A DNA stretch of 64,000 nucleotides from assembly GCA_963824395.1 (NCBI GenBank), contig CAWGPF010000001.1, positions 1,426,001-1,490,000 on the forward strand. Direction: 5' to 3'. The stretch is from 13-2-20CM-66-19 sp963824395. Lineage in GTDB: Bacteria; Pseudomonadota; Gammaproteobacteria; Steroidobacterales; Steroidobacteraceae. Position numbers and translations under genes: made by a program. This document shows, piece by piece, positions 8,052-18,760 of this stretch. Position 1 is the stretch's first letter, and each line of letters opens with the position of its first letter. Below the pieces are notes generated by a model, which ran no database searches, was not told the origin of the DNA, and saw only the letters and a program-made list of their open reading frames with translations.

Positions 8052-9218
8052 CTAGCCGAAGTTGATCTTGGCCTCGAGGTTGGCGCGCGAGTCGGCGTGC
8101 AGCAGCGCCTCCTCGATGCTGATGCGCCCCTGTTTGAAGAGCTCGTGCAGCGCGGCGTCAAAGCTCTGGATGCCCTTGTCGCCGCTTAAGTTGATGGCTT
8201 CCTTGATCGAAACCACGTCGCCCTTCTTGATGAGGGTGCCGATGTGCGGGGTGTTGAGCATCACCTCCACGGCGGCGAGGCGGCGGTTGTCGCGGCCCAT
8301 CACCAGGCGCTGCGCCATGATGGCGCGCAGGTACTGCGACAGGTCGAGGAAGATCTGTGCATGCTGCTCGCGCGGGAACATGTTGATGATGCGGTCGAGC
8401 GACTCGGCGCAGTTGTTGGCGTGCATGGTGGCGAGCACCAGGTGGCCGGTGCCGGAGAGGTTGATGGCCGCCTCCATGCCGTCCTTGTCGCGGATCTCGC
8501 CGATGAGGATGACGTCGGGAGCGGCGCGCACCACGCCGCGCAGGGCGCGCGCATAGCTCTTGGTGTCGAGTCCCACCTCGCGCTGGTTGACGATCGAGCG
8601 CTTGTTGGTGTGCAGGAACTCGATCGGGTCCTCGATGGTGACGATGTGGTCCGAGGAGTTCTCGTTGCGGTAGTTGATCATCGCCGCGAGCGTCGTCGAC
8701 TTGCCCGAGCCCGTGGCGCCGACCATGAGGATCAGGCCGCGCTTCATCAGGATCAGGTCCGAGACGATGTCGGGGAGCCCCAAAGACTCCACCCGCGGCA
8801 TGTCGGCGGTGATGTAGCGCATCACCATGGCCGGATAGCCGCGCTGCATGAAGACGTTGACGCGGAAGCGCCCGAGCCCCGGCTCGGAGACCGCGAAGTC
8901 GAGCTCCCATTCCTTGAGGAAGTGCTCGCGCTGCTCGTTGGACATGAGCGCGAAGGAGGTCTGGCGGACGGTCTCCGGCGTCAGCACCTGCTTGTTGACC
9001 GGCAGGATCTGGCCCTCGATCTTGATCTTGATCGGGGCGTTGGAGGTGAAGAACAGGTCGGAAGCCTTCTTCTCCACCATCAGCTTGAAGAGCGGCTTGG
9101 TGTTGAGGGTCGGGTGGCGCCCGGTGACCGCGGCGGTGACCGCATCCACGGTACTCGTGGGCACAGCCGCGCCGGCGCCAGGCTCAGCAGCCACGAGCGC
9201 CTCTTTGGCAGCCTTCAC
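8052..9218 (-). CDS. Third PilT/PilU-family retraction ATPase paralogue
   Basis: 388-residue hexameric AAA-type pilus motor of the PilT/PilU class. Walker A is GATGSGKSTT, the Asp box lies in TIEDPIEFLH, Walker B in DVILIGEIRDKDG, and the His box in LVLATMHANN; all are intact. About 45 extra residues precede the conserved LMVEKKASDLF, giving a longer N-terminus than PilU. Its GTG start (9218) overlaps the pilU stop as GTGA, so it should be co-translated with pilU. It is clearly paralogous to the two upstream motors, and its N-domain segment KIKIEGQILPVNKQVLTPE is nearer PilU than PilT. Confidence 0.9.
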   Translation of the reverse strand: MKAAKEALVAAEPGAGAAVPTSTVDAVTAAVTGRHPTLNTKPLFKLMVEKKASDLFFTSNAPIKIKIEGQILPVNKQVLTPETVRQTSFALMSNEQREHFLKEWELDFAVSEPGLGRFRVNVFMQRGYPAMVMRYITADMPRVESLGLPDIVSDLILMKRGLILMVGATGSGKSTTLAAMINYRNENSSDHIVTIEDPIEFLHTNKRSIVNQREVGLDTKSYARALRGVVRAAPDVILIGEIRDKDGMEAAINLSGTGHLVLATMHANNCAESLDRIINMFPREQHAQIFLDLSQYLRAIMAQRLVMGRDNRRLAAVEVMLNTPHIGTLIKKGDVVSIKEAINLSGDKGIQSFDAALHELFKQGRISIEEALLHADSRANLEAKINFG

Positions 9219-10369
9219 AGGTTGCGGCCTTCCTGCTCCTCGACGATCTTAAGGGCTCCGCCGTCATCGACATTCTTCTGTTCGCGCTTGCTCTCGAGCT
9301 TGATGCGCAGGCGCAGCTCGTTCTTGGAGTCGGCGTTGCGCAGGGCATCTTCGTAGGAAATGAAGCCGGTCTCGTACAGCTCGTAGAGCGCCTGGTCGAA
9401 GGTCTTCATGCCCAGGCGGTTCGAGCGGGACATGACCTCCTTGATCTTGGCGACGTCGCCCTTGAATATCAAATCCTGGATGAGGGGCGAGTTGAGCATG
9501 ATCTCCATCGCCGCGATGCGGCCGCTGCCGGACTCGCGCGGGATCAGGCGCTGGGAGATCAGGCCGCGGATGTTGAGCGACAGATCCATGAGCAGCTGGT
9601 CGCGCCGCTCGTCGGGGAAGAAGTTGATGATGCGGTCGAGCGCCTGGTTGGCGCTGTTGGCGTGCAGGGTTGCGAGCACCAGGTGGCCGGTCTCGGAGAA
9701 CTGGATGCCGTACTCCATGGTCTCGCGGTCGCGGATTTCACCGATGAGGATGACATCGGGGGCCTGGCGCAGCGTGTTTTTCAGCGCCGCCTGCCAGGAG
9801 TCGGTATCCACCCCCACCTCGCGGTGCGTGATGACGCAGCCCTTGTGGGTGTGCACGTACTCGACCGGGTCCTCGATGGTGACGATGTGGCCGCGGGTCT
9901 TCTCGTTGCGGTAGCCGACCATGGCGGCGAGCGAGGTCGACTTACCCGAGCCCGTGCCGCCCACCATGATCACGAGGCCGCGCTTGGAGAGCACCACTTC
10001 CTTCAGGACCGGGGGCAGCTCGAGCTCCTCGAAGGTCGGGATCTTGGCGTTGATGAGGCGGATCACGCACCCGACCGCCGCCTGCTGCACGAAGGCTGAG
10101 ACACGAAAGCGCCCGATGCCCGGCGGCGCGATGGCGAAGTTGCACTCCTTGCTGGCGTCGAATTCCTTGGTCTGCCGGTCGTTCATGATGGCGCGCACCA
10201 GGGTCGCCGACTGCTCGGGGGTGAGGGCGCGCTCGGATTGGGGGCGGATCTCGCCGTCGATCTTGATCGCCGGCGGGAAACCGGCGGTGATGAAGAGGTC
10301 GGAGGCCTTCTTCTCGGTCACGCGGCGCAGCAGGTCCTGCATCAGCTTGATGGCTTGGTCACGATCCAT
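9215..10369 (-). CDS. pilU: PilU, PilT-dependent retraction ATPase
   Basis: 384-residue accessory type IV pilus retraction motor. Very close to beta- and gammaproteobacterial PilU: KKASDLFITAGFPPAIKIDG, CNFAIAPPGIGRFRVSAF, Walker A GGTGSGKSTS, TIEDPVEYVH, Walker B DVILIGEIRDRET and LATLHANSANQALDRIINFF. The C-terminal tail is lengthened by about 20 charged residues rich in Glu, Arg and Lys. It lies 18 bp after pilT and overlaps the next paralogue, forming a three-motor operon on the minus strand. Confidence 0.95.
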   Translation of the reverse strand: MDRDQAIKLMQDLLRRVTEKKASDLFITAGFPPAIKIDGEIRPQSERALTPEQSATLVRAIMNDRQTKEFDASKECNFAIAPPGIGRFRVSAFVQQAAVGCVIRLINAKIPTFEELELPPVLKEVVLSKRGLVIMVGGTGSGKSTSLAAMVGYRNEKTRGHIVTIEDPVEYVHTHKGCVITHREVGVDTDSWQAALKNTLRQAPDVILIGEIRDRETMEYGIQFSETGHLVLATLHANSANQALDRIINFFPDERRDQLLMDLSLNIRGLISQRLIPRESGSGRIAAMEIMLNSPLIQDLIFKGDVAKIKEVMSRSNRLGMKTFDQALYELYETGFISYEDALRNADSKNELRLRIKLESKREQKNVDDGGALKIVEEQEGRNL

Positions 10370-10387
10370 GGCGCACTACCCTTAGCG

Positions 10388-11428
10388 TTACAACGCGTCC
10401 TTGTTCTGCGCCTTGTAGCGCGCCTCTTCCTTGCTGACCACGCCCTTGGCGACCAGCTCCGTCAGGCACTGGTCGAGGGTCTGCATGCCCTGCGCGCCCC
10501 CGGTCTGGATGGATGAGTACATCTGCGCGATCTTGCCCTCGCGGATGAGGTTTCGGATCGCCGGTGTGCCGATCATGATCTCGTGGGCGGCGATGCGGCC
10601 GCCGCCGTTCTTCTTCATCAGGGTCTGCGAGATGACCGCGCGCAGCGATTCGGAGAGCATCGAGCGCACCATGTCCTTCTCCTCGCCCGGGAACACGTCA
10701 ACGATACGGTCGATGGTCTTGGCGGCGGAGCTGGTGTGCAGCGTGCCGAACACCAGGTGCCCGGTCTCCGCGGCGGTGAGCGCCAGGCGGATGGTCTCAA
10801 GATCACGCATTTCGCCGACCAGGATGACGTCCGGGTCCTCGCGCAGCGCTGAGCGCAGCGCCTCGCTGAAGCCGAGGGTGTCGCGGTGCACCTCGCGCTG
10901 GTTCAGCAGGCAGCGCTTGGACTCGTGCACGAACTCGATCGGATCCTCGATGGTGATGATGTGGTCGGGACGGTTGTCGTTGCAGTGGTTGACCATGCCG
11001 GCGAGCGTCGTCGACTTGCCCGACCCGGTCGGTCCGGTCACCAGCACCAGGCCGCGCGGCAGCATGCACAGGTCGCGGAAGATCTTGGGCGAACCGAGGT
11101 CATCCAGGGAGAGAATGGTGCTCGGGATGTTGCGGAATACCGCGCCGGCGCCGCGATTCTGGTTGAAGGCGTTGACGCGGAAGCGCGCCAGCTTTGGAAT
11201 CTCGAAGGAGAAGTCGGTCTCGAAGAACTCCTCGTATGCCTTGCGCTGCTTGTCGTTCATGATGTCGTACACCATGGAGTGCACTTCCTTGTGCGACAGC
11301 GCCGGCATGTTGATGCGCTTCATGTCGCCGTCGACACGGATCATCGGCGGAACGCCGGAGGACAGATGCAGGTCCGAGGCATTGTTCTTTACGGCGAATG
11401 CCAGGAGTTGCGCGATATCGACGGCCAT
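10388..11428 (-). CDS. pilT: PilT, type IV pilus twitching/retraction ATPase
   Basis: 346-residue hexameric ATPase that powers pilus depolymerisation and twitching at the inner-membrane base. N-terminal NNASDLHLSSGVPPMIRVDGD, Walker A GPTGSGKSTT, Asp box TIEDPIEFVHESK, Walker B DVILVGEMRDLETI, His box LVFGTLHTSSAAKTIDRI and the AIRNLIREGK motif required for retraction are present. The frame opens upstream to 11518, but MAVDIAQLLAF at 11428 fits the family start and has GGGAG 6 nt before it. First of three motor genes; divergent from yggS. Confidence 0.97.
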   Translation of the reverse strand: MAVDIAQLLAFAVKNNASDLHLSSGVPPMIRVDGDMKRINMPALSHKEVHSMVYDIMNDKQRKAYEEFFETDFSFEIPKLARFRVNAFNQNRGAGAVFRNIPSTILSLDDLGSPKIFRDLCMLPRGLVLVTGPTGSGKSTTLAGMVNHCNDNRPDHIITIEDPIEFVHESKRCLLNQREVHRDTLGFSEALRSALREDPDVILVGEMRDLETIRLALTAAETGHLVFGTLHTSSAAKTIDRIVDVFPGEEKDMVRSMLSESLRAVISQTLMKKNGGGRIAAHEIMIGTPAIRNLIREGKIAQMYSSIQTGGAQGMQTLDQCLTELVAKGVVSKEEARYKAQNKDAL

Positions 11429-11527
11429 TGATGCTCCCTGGGGCGGCGCGGAAAGTGCAGGAAATAGCGACGTGCAGCCTGCGCCTCGAACGCGCGGGCA
11501 GTATAGCGGAGGGGTCACACATCCAAT

Positions 11528-12229
11528 ATGTTAATGGGTCCGCAGAATTTGGCTCAGCGCCTGCAGGAAGTGCGGGCCCGCATGGCGCGGGCCGCGCAGG
11601 CGGCCGGCCGGAATGCGCAGTCGGTCACACTCCTGGCGGTGAGCAAGGCGCAGCCGCCGCAGGCGGTGGCGGCGGCGGCCGATCTGGGGCTGCGCGAGTT
11701 CGGGGAGAGTTATCTCAACGAGGCGCTGGAGAAGATTGCGGCGCTGCAGGATCGTGAGCTGACCTGGCACTTCGTCGGCCGTCTGCAGGCCAACAAGACG
11801 CGCCCGATCGCGGAGCACTTCGCCTGGGTGCATGCACTCGATCGCCTCAGGATCGCCGAGCGCCTCGCCGCGCAGCGCCCGTTCCATGCCCCGCCCCTGA
11901 ATGTGTGCCTGCAGGTGAATCTGGGCGCCGAGACGAGCAAGGGCGGCGTCCCGCCCGAGGAGGCCGGCGCCCTGGCGCAGGCCGTGGCGGCGCTGCCGCG
12001 GCTTAAGCTGCGCGGCCTCATGTGCCTGCCGCCGCCGGAGACCGATCCGGCGCGCCAGCGCCACTGGTTCGGAGAGCTGCGCCGCCTGCAGGCTGCGCTC
12101 AATGCGCGCGGCGCGCAGCTCGACACCCTGTCGATGGGTATGAGCGATGACTTCGAGGCGGCGATCGCGGAAGGGTCGACCCTGGTGCGCCTCGGTACGG
12201 TGTTGTTCGGCCCAAGACCCGTACAATAG
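11528..12229 (+). CDS. yggS: YggS family pyridoxal-phosphate homeostasis protein
   Basis: 233-residue PLP-binding alanine-racemase-fold protein (PLPBP/PROSC family) that buffers PLP and affects amino-acid balance. The PLP lysine is in LLAVSKAQPP; REFGESYLNEA, WHFVGRLQANK and LSMGMSDDFEAAI are family hallmarks. ATG 11528 and ATG 11534 are both plausible starts. The pilT-yggS-proC-yggT order is conserved in many gammaproteobacteria. Confidence 0.95.
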   Translation: MLMGPQNLAQRLQEVRARMARAAQAAGRNAQSVTLLAVSKAQPPQAVAAAADLGLREFGESYLNEALEKIAALQDRELTWHFVGRLQANKTRPIAEHFAWVHALDRLRIAERLAAQRPFHAPPLNVCLQVNLGAETSKGGVPPEEAGALAQAVAALPRLKLRGLMCLPPPETDPARQRHWFGELRRLQAALNARGAQLDTLSMGMSDDFEAAIAEGSTLVRLGTVLFGPRPVQ

Positions 12230-12237
12230 CGGCCCTC

Positions 12238-13062
12238 ATGACTACCAGACGTCTGTGTGTCCTCGGCGCCGGCAACATGGGCCGCGCCCTGATCAGTGGC
12301 CTGCTGCGCTCGGGCACGCGCCCGGAAGCCATCAGCGTCGGGGAGAGCCTGCCGGCGGCGCGCGAGCTGCTGGCGCGCGAGCTCGGCATCAGCGCGAGCG
12401 CCGACAACGAGGCGGCGCTCGCGGGGGCCAACGTCGTGCTGCTGGCCGTCAAGCCGCAGGACGCCGCCGCGGTGCTGCGGCCCCTCGCCAAGGCGCTGGC
12501 GACGCAGCGGCCGCTCCTCATCTCGGTCTGCGCCGGTACGCGCGTGCGGGACCTCGAGGCCTGGTCCGGGAGCGACATCGCCGTGGTGCGCGCCATGCCC
12601 AACCGCCCGGCGCTGGTCGGCGCAGGGATCAGCGGCCTCTACGCGCCGCGCCTGGTACCGGCCGCGCCGCGCGCCTCGGCCGAGGAGATCCTGAAGTCGG
12701 TCGGCGAGGTGGTGTGGGTCCCGACCGAGGACGCCCTCGATGTCGTGACGGCGCTCTCGGGCAGCGGACCGGCCTACTTCTTCCTGCTGGCCGAGTGCAT
12801 GGCCGAGGCCGGCGCGCAGCTCGGACTCGAACACTCGGTGGCACAGCGCCTGGCGATCGCCACGCTGCACGGCTCGGGGCTGCTGGCACACGCTCCCGGC
12901 GCCGACCTGACGAAGCTGCGCGCGGAAGTCACCTCGCGCGGCGGCACCACGGACGCCGCGGTGCGCACCCTGGAGGCTGGCGGACTGCGGGCCCTGCTCG
13001 CGCGCGCGCTGGCGGCGGCGGCGCTGCGCGGGCGCGAGCTCGCCGCACCCCCCAAGGCGTGA
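12238..13062 (+). CDS. proC: Pyrroline-5-carboxylate reductase
   Basis: NAD(P)H-dependent last step of proline synthesis in the cytoplasm. 274 residues. The Rossmann motif VLGAGNMGRALISGLL is at the N-terminus and VLLAVKPQD follows the cofactor fold. The substrate and dimer region contains SGSGPAYFFLLAECMAEAG and the C-terminal LRAEVTSRGGTTDAAV signature. It starts 8 bp after yggS and is followed by yggT in the same direction. Confidence 0.97.
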   Translation: MTTRRLCVLGAGNMGRALISGLLRSGTRPEAISVGESLPAARELLARELGISASADNEAALAGANVVLLAVKPQDAAAVLRPLAKALATQRPLLISVCAGTRVRDLEAWSGSDIAVVRAMPNRPALVGAGISGLYAPRLVPAAPRASAEEILKSVGEVVWVPTEDALDVVTALSGSGPAYFFLLAECMAEAGAQLGLEHSVAQRLAIATLHGSGLLAHAPGADLTKLRAEVTSRGGTTDAAVRTLEAGGLRALLARALAAAALRGRELAAPPKA

Positions 13063-13084
13063 CCGTCACGCGAGGTGCAACCCC

Positions 13085-13654
13085 ATGAGTCTGATCAACT
13101 TCGTCATCAGCTACATCGTCGATCCGCTCCTGGCGCTGGCGCTGTTTGTCGTGATCGCGCGCCTGCTGCTGCAGCTGACCCGCGCCGACTTCAGAAACCC
13201 GCTGTGCCAGGCGATCGTGAAGATCACCAACCCCCTGATCCTGCCGCTGCGGCGCATCCTGCCGCCGATCGGCAAGCTCGACACGGCCTCCGTGGTGGCG
13301 GTGCTGCTGGTGGCGGCGGTGCGCGTAGCGGCGCATGCCCTGAACGATGAGGGCATCGGGGCCCCCTTCCTCGGCAGCGGCATGCACACCGGGATCCTCT
13401 GGGCGAGTGCCATCGCGGGGGAGATCTTCTACATGGTCCTGTGGACCTACTTCTACGCGATCATCCTCTATGCGCTGCTGAGCATGATCGCCCCGAGCGG
13501 CTACTCGCCCCTGCAGTCGGTGCTCGCGACGCTGTGCGAACCGGTGCTGCGGCCGATCCGGCGCGCGGTGCCCTCGGTGGCCGGTCTTGACCTCTCGCCC
13601 CTGTGGGCGGGGCTGCTCATCCAGATCCTGATTCACCTGCCGCTGCTGTTCTAG
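13085..13654 (+). CDS. yggT: YggT family integral membrane protein
   Basis: 189-residue inner-membrane protein built of two YGGT repeats, each with a hydrophobic helix followed by NPL-type motifs (DFRNPLCQAIVKITNPLILPLRRILPP in two pieces; later SPLQSVLATLCEPVLRPIRR). At least four hydrophobic segments are visible. Function is not settled; homologues have been linked to osmotic tolerance and septum or thylakoid organisation. Last gene of the yggS-proC-yggT run. Confidence 0.93.
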   Translation: MSLINFVISYIVDPLLALALFVVIARLLLQLTRADFRNPLCQAIVKITNPLILPLRRILPPIGKLDTASVVAVLLVAAVRVAAHALNDEGIGAPFLGSGMHTGILWASAIAGEIFYMVLWTYFYAIILYALLSMIAPSGYSPLQSVLATLCEPVLRPIRRAVPSVAGLDLSPLWAGLLIQILIHLPLLF

Positions 13655-13872
13655 CAAAACAACTGAAAAAAACACGCGCCGGGCGGCGCCGCGCGGCCGT
13701 TGCCGGGCATGCGGAAACACACGCTTAGCGGCGACTTCGCACCGAGAATCAGAGCATTGTGCAACGTGGAACAGCGGTGCAGCGCTCACGTCCGCGCCCC
13801 GATGCAAGCTTCGTGCGCGTCGAAACCCTAAGAAAAAAGGTATTTGCGCAACACCCGAATGCAAAAAAGCTC

Positions 13873-13900
13873 TTGCGAAAGTGTGCGCATGTGCTATTTT
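13873..13900 (+). promoter_or_regulatory. Sigma70-type promoter of the HU-like gene
   Basis: TTGCGA (13873-13878), a 16-bp spacer and TATTTT (13895-13900) lie 75 bp before the HU-like ATG. They sit in a 320-bp gap (13655-13974) that is noticeably less GC-rich than its surroundings and holds no other gene that I can see. An AGGAG ribosome site is at 13961-13965. Confidence 0.55.
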
Positions 13901-13974
13901 CCGCGCCGATTCTCATCGCGCGGTGAGCTGACAACCGCGTATATCAAACTAAATTTTTCGAGGAGTAGCGCAAA

Positions 13975-14289
13975 ATGGCGAAAAAGGGTGGCGCACCGAC
14001 GAAGTCGGAAGTCCTGACACACATCTCCAAAGACACGGGACTGTCCCGCAAGCAGGTCGGCAGCGTCTTCGATTCGCTGGGCGGCGTGATCAAGAAGAGC
14101 CTGCGCGGCAACGGTCTGTTCACCATGCCGGGCCTCTTGAAGATGAAGGTCGTGAAGAAGCCCGCGACCAAGGCCCGCGAAGGCGTAAATCCCTTCACCG
14201 GCGAGAAGATGATGTTCAAGGCAAAGCCGGCGAGCAAGAAGGTCCGCGTCATGCCGCTCAAGAGCCTCAAGGCGATGGTCAACTCTTGA
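13975..14289 (+). CDS. HU-family-like DNA-binding protein
   Basis: 104-residue basic protein with the HU/IHF fold: an N-terminal helical part (TKSEVLTHISKDTGLSRKQVGSVFDSL split across two helices), then GLFTMPGLLKMKVV and the arm motif REGVNPFTGEKMMFKAKPASKK. It is Lys-rich and somewhat diverged from classical HupA/HupB, as are the HU-like proteins of several gammaproteobacteria. Strong signals on both sides (promoter, AGGAG site, perfect terminator) and low-GC codon choice suggest high expression. A nucleoid role is inferred from the family. Confidence 0.88.
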   Translation: MAKKGGAPTKSEVLTHISKDTGLSRKQVGSVFDSLGGVIKKSLRGNGLFTMPGLLKMKVVKKPATKAREGVNPFTGEKMMFKAKPASKKVRVMPLKSLKAMVNS

Positions 14290-14322
14290 GATTCGGTCTA
14301 ACGCGCTAGTTTTCGGGCGCGC

Positions 14323-14359
14323 AAAGGCCCGGGAGGATTCACGTCCCCCGGGCCTTTTT
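14323..14359 (+). terminator. Rho-independent terminator after the HU-like gene
   Basis: GGCCCGGG (14326-14333) can pair with CCCGGGCC (14347-14354), followed by five T (14355-14359). The A-run on the left side makes it potentially bidirectional, serving the convergent hydrolase gene as well. Confidence 0.85.
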
Positions 14360-14380
14360 ATTGGGCAGCGGTTTCGGGGC

Positions 14381-15031
14381 TCAGGCCGGGTCGAAGCCGA
14401 CGACGAGCTCGCGCAGCTCGTTGATGCGGCCGTGGAAGAAGTGCCCGGCGCCGGGCATGAGCGCGATCTGCGGGGCGGGCTTCAGGGTCTGCGCCCACTC
14501 GAGCACGAACGGCGCCGGCACCACCTCATCCGCGTCCCCCTGCACGATCAGCCACGGACACTTGGGCGGCGGGGCCCGCGTCACGTCGATCTTGGTCACC
14601 CCGGGGGCGACCAGCACGACCCGCGAGGGATGCGCCTGCGCCGCGGCGAGCACCGCGACGGCACCCCCGAAGGAGAACCCGGCGAGCCACAGCGCCGCCT
14701 GCGGCCAGCGCGCGCGCCCCCAGGCGATCACCGCGAGTGCATCGTCGGTCTCCCCTCGCCCGTCATCGTAGCTGCCTGCGCTCGCGCCAACGCCGCGGAA
14801 GTTGAAGCGGATGGCGGGGGCGCCGCGCTCCCCGAAGGCCCGCGCCAGGGTGTGTACCACCTTGTTGTCCATGGTGCCGCCGTAGAGCGGGTGAGGATGG
14901 CAGATGACGCCGAAGGCGCTCACCGGTGCCGCCGCGCTCGCCGCCGACGGCACCGGGGTCTCGATGAGCGCCTCGAGGTCCCCCGCAGGACCTGCGATCG
15001 CGAGGCGCTCAGCGCGCGGGGCGCGCAGCAC
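14381..15031 (-). CDS. Alpha/beta hydrolase (YtfL/dienelactone-hydrolase-like)
   Basis: 216-residue predicted serine hydrolase. HPHPLYGGTMDNKVV near the N-terminus is the signature of the small alpha/beta hydrolases annotated as CocE/YheT-like; the nucleophile elbow is GFSFGG, the acid is in IVQGDADEVVP and the His in GAGHFFHG. The frame stays open far upstream inside htpG, so the GTG at 15031, 5 bp after the htpG stop, is taken as the start. Substrate unknown. Convergent with the HU-like gene. Confidence 0.85.
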   Translation of the reverse strand: MLRAPRAERLAIAGPAGDLEALIETPVPSAASAAAPVSAFGVICHPHPLYGGTMDNKVVHTLARAFGERGAPAIRFNFRGVGASAGSYDDGRGETDDALAVIAWGRARWPQAALWLAGFSFGGAVAVLAAAQAHPSRVVLVAPGVTKIDVTRAPPPKCPWLIVQGDADEVVPAPFVLEWAQTLKPAPQIALMPGAGHFFHGRINELRELVVGFDPA

Positions 15032-15035
15032 GGCC

Positions 15036-16964
<1,929 letters not shown>

Positions 16965-17084
16965 GGGCCTTTCTGCCTCGCGCAGGCCTCAAGTGGCCCG
17001 TTCTGGACCTGCGATCTTGGGAATCGGCGCGGGATTTTCAAGCGCCGCGTGTGCCGCGGCGCGCCAAGGCTCAAAGGGGAGCCT

Positions 17085-17264
17085 TCAGGCGAGCGGCAGG
17101 AATGCCTGGCGGGTCAGGATGAGGCTCGCGGCCCCGCCGAGCAGTGCCGCGATGAAGGGTGCGGCCGTGGCGAGGGTCTCGGCGGCTGCCCAGGTCGCCA
17201 CGTGCAGACAGGCGCACCAGACATCGTCCAATTCGTCCCACAGGTGCAGAAAGGATTCTTCCAT
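17085..17264 (-). CDS. Small predicted membrane protein, 59 residues
   Basis: Short unrecognised protein starting MEESFLHLWDELDDVW, with one hydrophobic stretch at about residues 35-55 and two cysteines in WCACLHVA. An in-frame ATG at 17276 would add four residues. It lies alone between htpG and the ParA-like gene. Amino-acid composition looks protein-like rather than the Arg/Ala-rich output typical of shadow frames here, but there is no motif to confirm it. Confidence 0.45.
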   Translation of the reverse strand: MEESFLHLWDELDDVWCACLHVATWAAAETLATAAPFIAALLGGAASLILTRQAFLPLA

Positions 17265-17403
17265 GGCGGGGCGCACTTTACGGCCCGTGCGCGCGCCCTG
17301 CCGTGCTCGCGCTCACACTGCCGGCCGCGCTTGCAGGACTTAATAGGCGTGCGTAGGCTTGGCTGCGACCCGCGTCACGCGGACGCGTCAGGCGAAGGGA
17401 ATC

Positions 17404-18201
17404 ATGCAGCGCATAGTCGTCCTGAACCCCAAGGGCGGGTCCGGCAAGACGACCATCGCAATCAATCTGGCGAGCTATCTGGCCTCCCGCGGCCATACCC
17501 CGGTCCTCATGGACTACGACCCGCAGGGCTCCTCGCTGCGCTGGGTGAAGAAGCGCAAGCCCGCCCAGGCGCCGATCCACGTCATCGCCGCCTTCGAGAA
17601 GGACACCCGCACCACGCGCGCCTTCCAGCTGCGACCCCCCGACAACGCCTCGCACGTCATCGTGGACACCCCGGCCGCCCTCACCCCGGCGCAGCTGCCC
17701 GACATGGTGCGCGACGCCGCCAAGATCATCGTGCCGGTGCTGCCCTCGGACATCGACATCCATACCTGCTCGCGCTGCATCCGTGACCTGCTGCTGGTGG
17801 CCAAGATCCGCCGCGAGGATGACCGCATCGGGGTGATCGCGAACCGCGTGCGGCGCAATACCCTCACCTACCAGTCACTCATCCGTTTCCTGCACACCCT
17901 CGGGATCCCGATCGTCGCAACGCTGCGCGACTCGCAGAATTATGTCCGCGCGGCGGAACTGGGCGTCGGTGTGCACGAGATGAAGGCCTACGTCGTCAAG
18001 GACGACACCGAGCAGTGGGCACCGCTCGTGGAATGGCTCAGCCGCCCGAAGCCGGCCGCCGCCAAGCCCCAGGACCCGGGCAGTGCGGCGAATGCCGAGG
18101 GCGGGGCCGCCCCGGACCCCTCCCCCACCGGCACGCAGCCGGCGCTGGAGAAGGCCCTGGCGGAGCTGCCACCCCTGCCGCAGGCGGTTTCCAACGCCTG
18201 A
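17404..18201 (+). CDS. ParA/MinD-family ATPase (orphan)
   Basis: 265-residue deviant-Walker-A ATPase. VLNPKGGSGKTTIAINLASYLA carries the signature lysine; MDYDPQGSS is the A' motif, and VIVDTPAALTPAQLPDMV the Walker B region. It ends in a Pro/Ala-rich tail of about 45 residues. Upstream in-frame ATG 17359 exists, but homology starts at MQRIVVLN. There is no parB or plasmid-like gene nearby, so it is more likely a positioning ATPase (for example for a protein cluster or pole) than a partition system; its cargo is unknown. Confidence 0.88.
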   Translation: MQRIVVLNPKGGSGKTTIAINLASYLASRGHTPVLMDYDPQGSSLRWVKKRKPAQAPIHVIAAFEKDTRTTRAFQLRPPDNASHVIVDTPAALTPAQLPDMVRDAAKIIVPVLPSDIDIHTCSRCIRDLLLVAKIRREDDRIGVIANRVRRNTLTYQSLIRFLHTLGIPIVATLRDSQNYVRAAELGVGVHEMKAYVVKDDTEQWAPLVEWLSRPKPAAAKPQDPGSAANAEGGAAPDPSPTGTQPALEKALAELPPLPQAVSNA

Positions 18202-18267
18202 GCGATACGGCGCCCGGCGAAGGGGTACCTGCCGGACCTCAGGGGGACGTTGCGGGATCAGTGGTGC

Positions 18268-18327
18268 GGACGCGCGGCGCGCGTCCGGTGCGGGGGCAGG
18301 AAGGCCGGCGCGGGCGCGGCCTTCCGA
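18268..18327. other. Two GC-rich hairpins between convergent genes
   Basis: GGACGCGC/GCGCGTCC (about 18269-18288) and GGAAGGCCG/CGGCCTTCC (about 18298-18326) are perfect inverted repeats in the gap between the ParA-like gene and the convergent small gene. Neither is followed by a T-run, so their terminator role is uncertain. Confidence 0.4.
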
Positions 18328-18338
18328 AGAGAAAGCAG

Positions 18339-18596
18339 TTACTTCTTCGGCTTGTTCGCGGTGTTCGCGCCGGGGCTGTCGCTGGCATCCCAGGAGCCGC
18401 GCACCTGCTCCGCCCAGCTCTTGTAGTTCGACCAGGTATAGAGGTTGCGGGTGATGGCGGCCTGGCGGGCCCGGGCGCGCTGCATCCGGTCGAGCCAGTT
18501 GGCGTACGCATCCGCGCCGCCCGGGCCCGTCGGGCTGGGGGGCGTTTCGCGTGGCGTTCCGGGCGGCTCGTCGCGGCCCCTGTCACTCGAGCTCAT
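18339..18596 (-). CDS. Small hypothetical protein, 85 residues
   Basis: Unrecognised soluble protein. The first 30 residues are Pro/Gly-rich and probably disordered; the rest is a helical, Trp/Tyr-containing segment (NWLDRMQRARARQAAITRNL then YTWSNYKSWAEQVRGSWD). An AGGAG site lies 8 nt before the ATG, which supports real translation. The opposite-strand frames in this region are Arg-rich shadows. Confidence 0.6.
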   Translation of the reverse strand: MSSSDRGRDEPPGTPRETPPSPTGPGGADAYANWLDRMQRARARQAAITRNLYTWSNYKSWAEQVRGSWDASDSPGANTANKPKK

Positions 18597-18760
18597 GGAG
18601 AAGCTCCTGAAGGTATGAATCGAGAGTACGTGTTCGCCGGGGGCGCCGCAGGAACTGGTTCACAGGCATGTCGCCTATGGCGGACGGCGCGAGCGGGGGC
18701 TGGCGGCGCGCTGCACAAACTGTGCGGCGCGTGAGAGCGTTATGTCACCGCGAAGAACTG

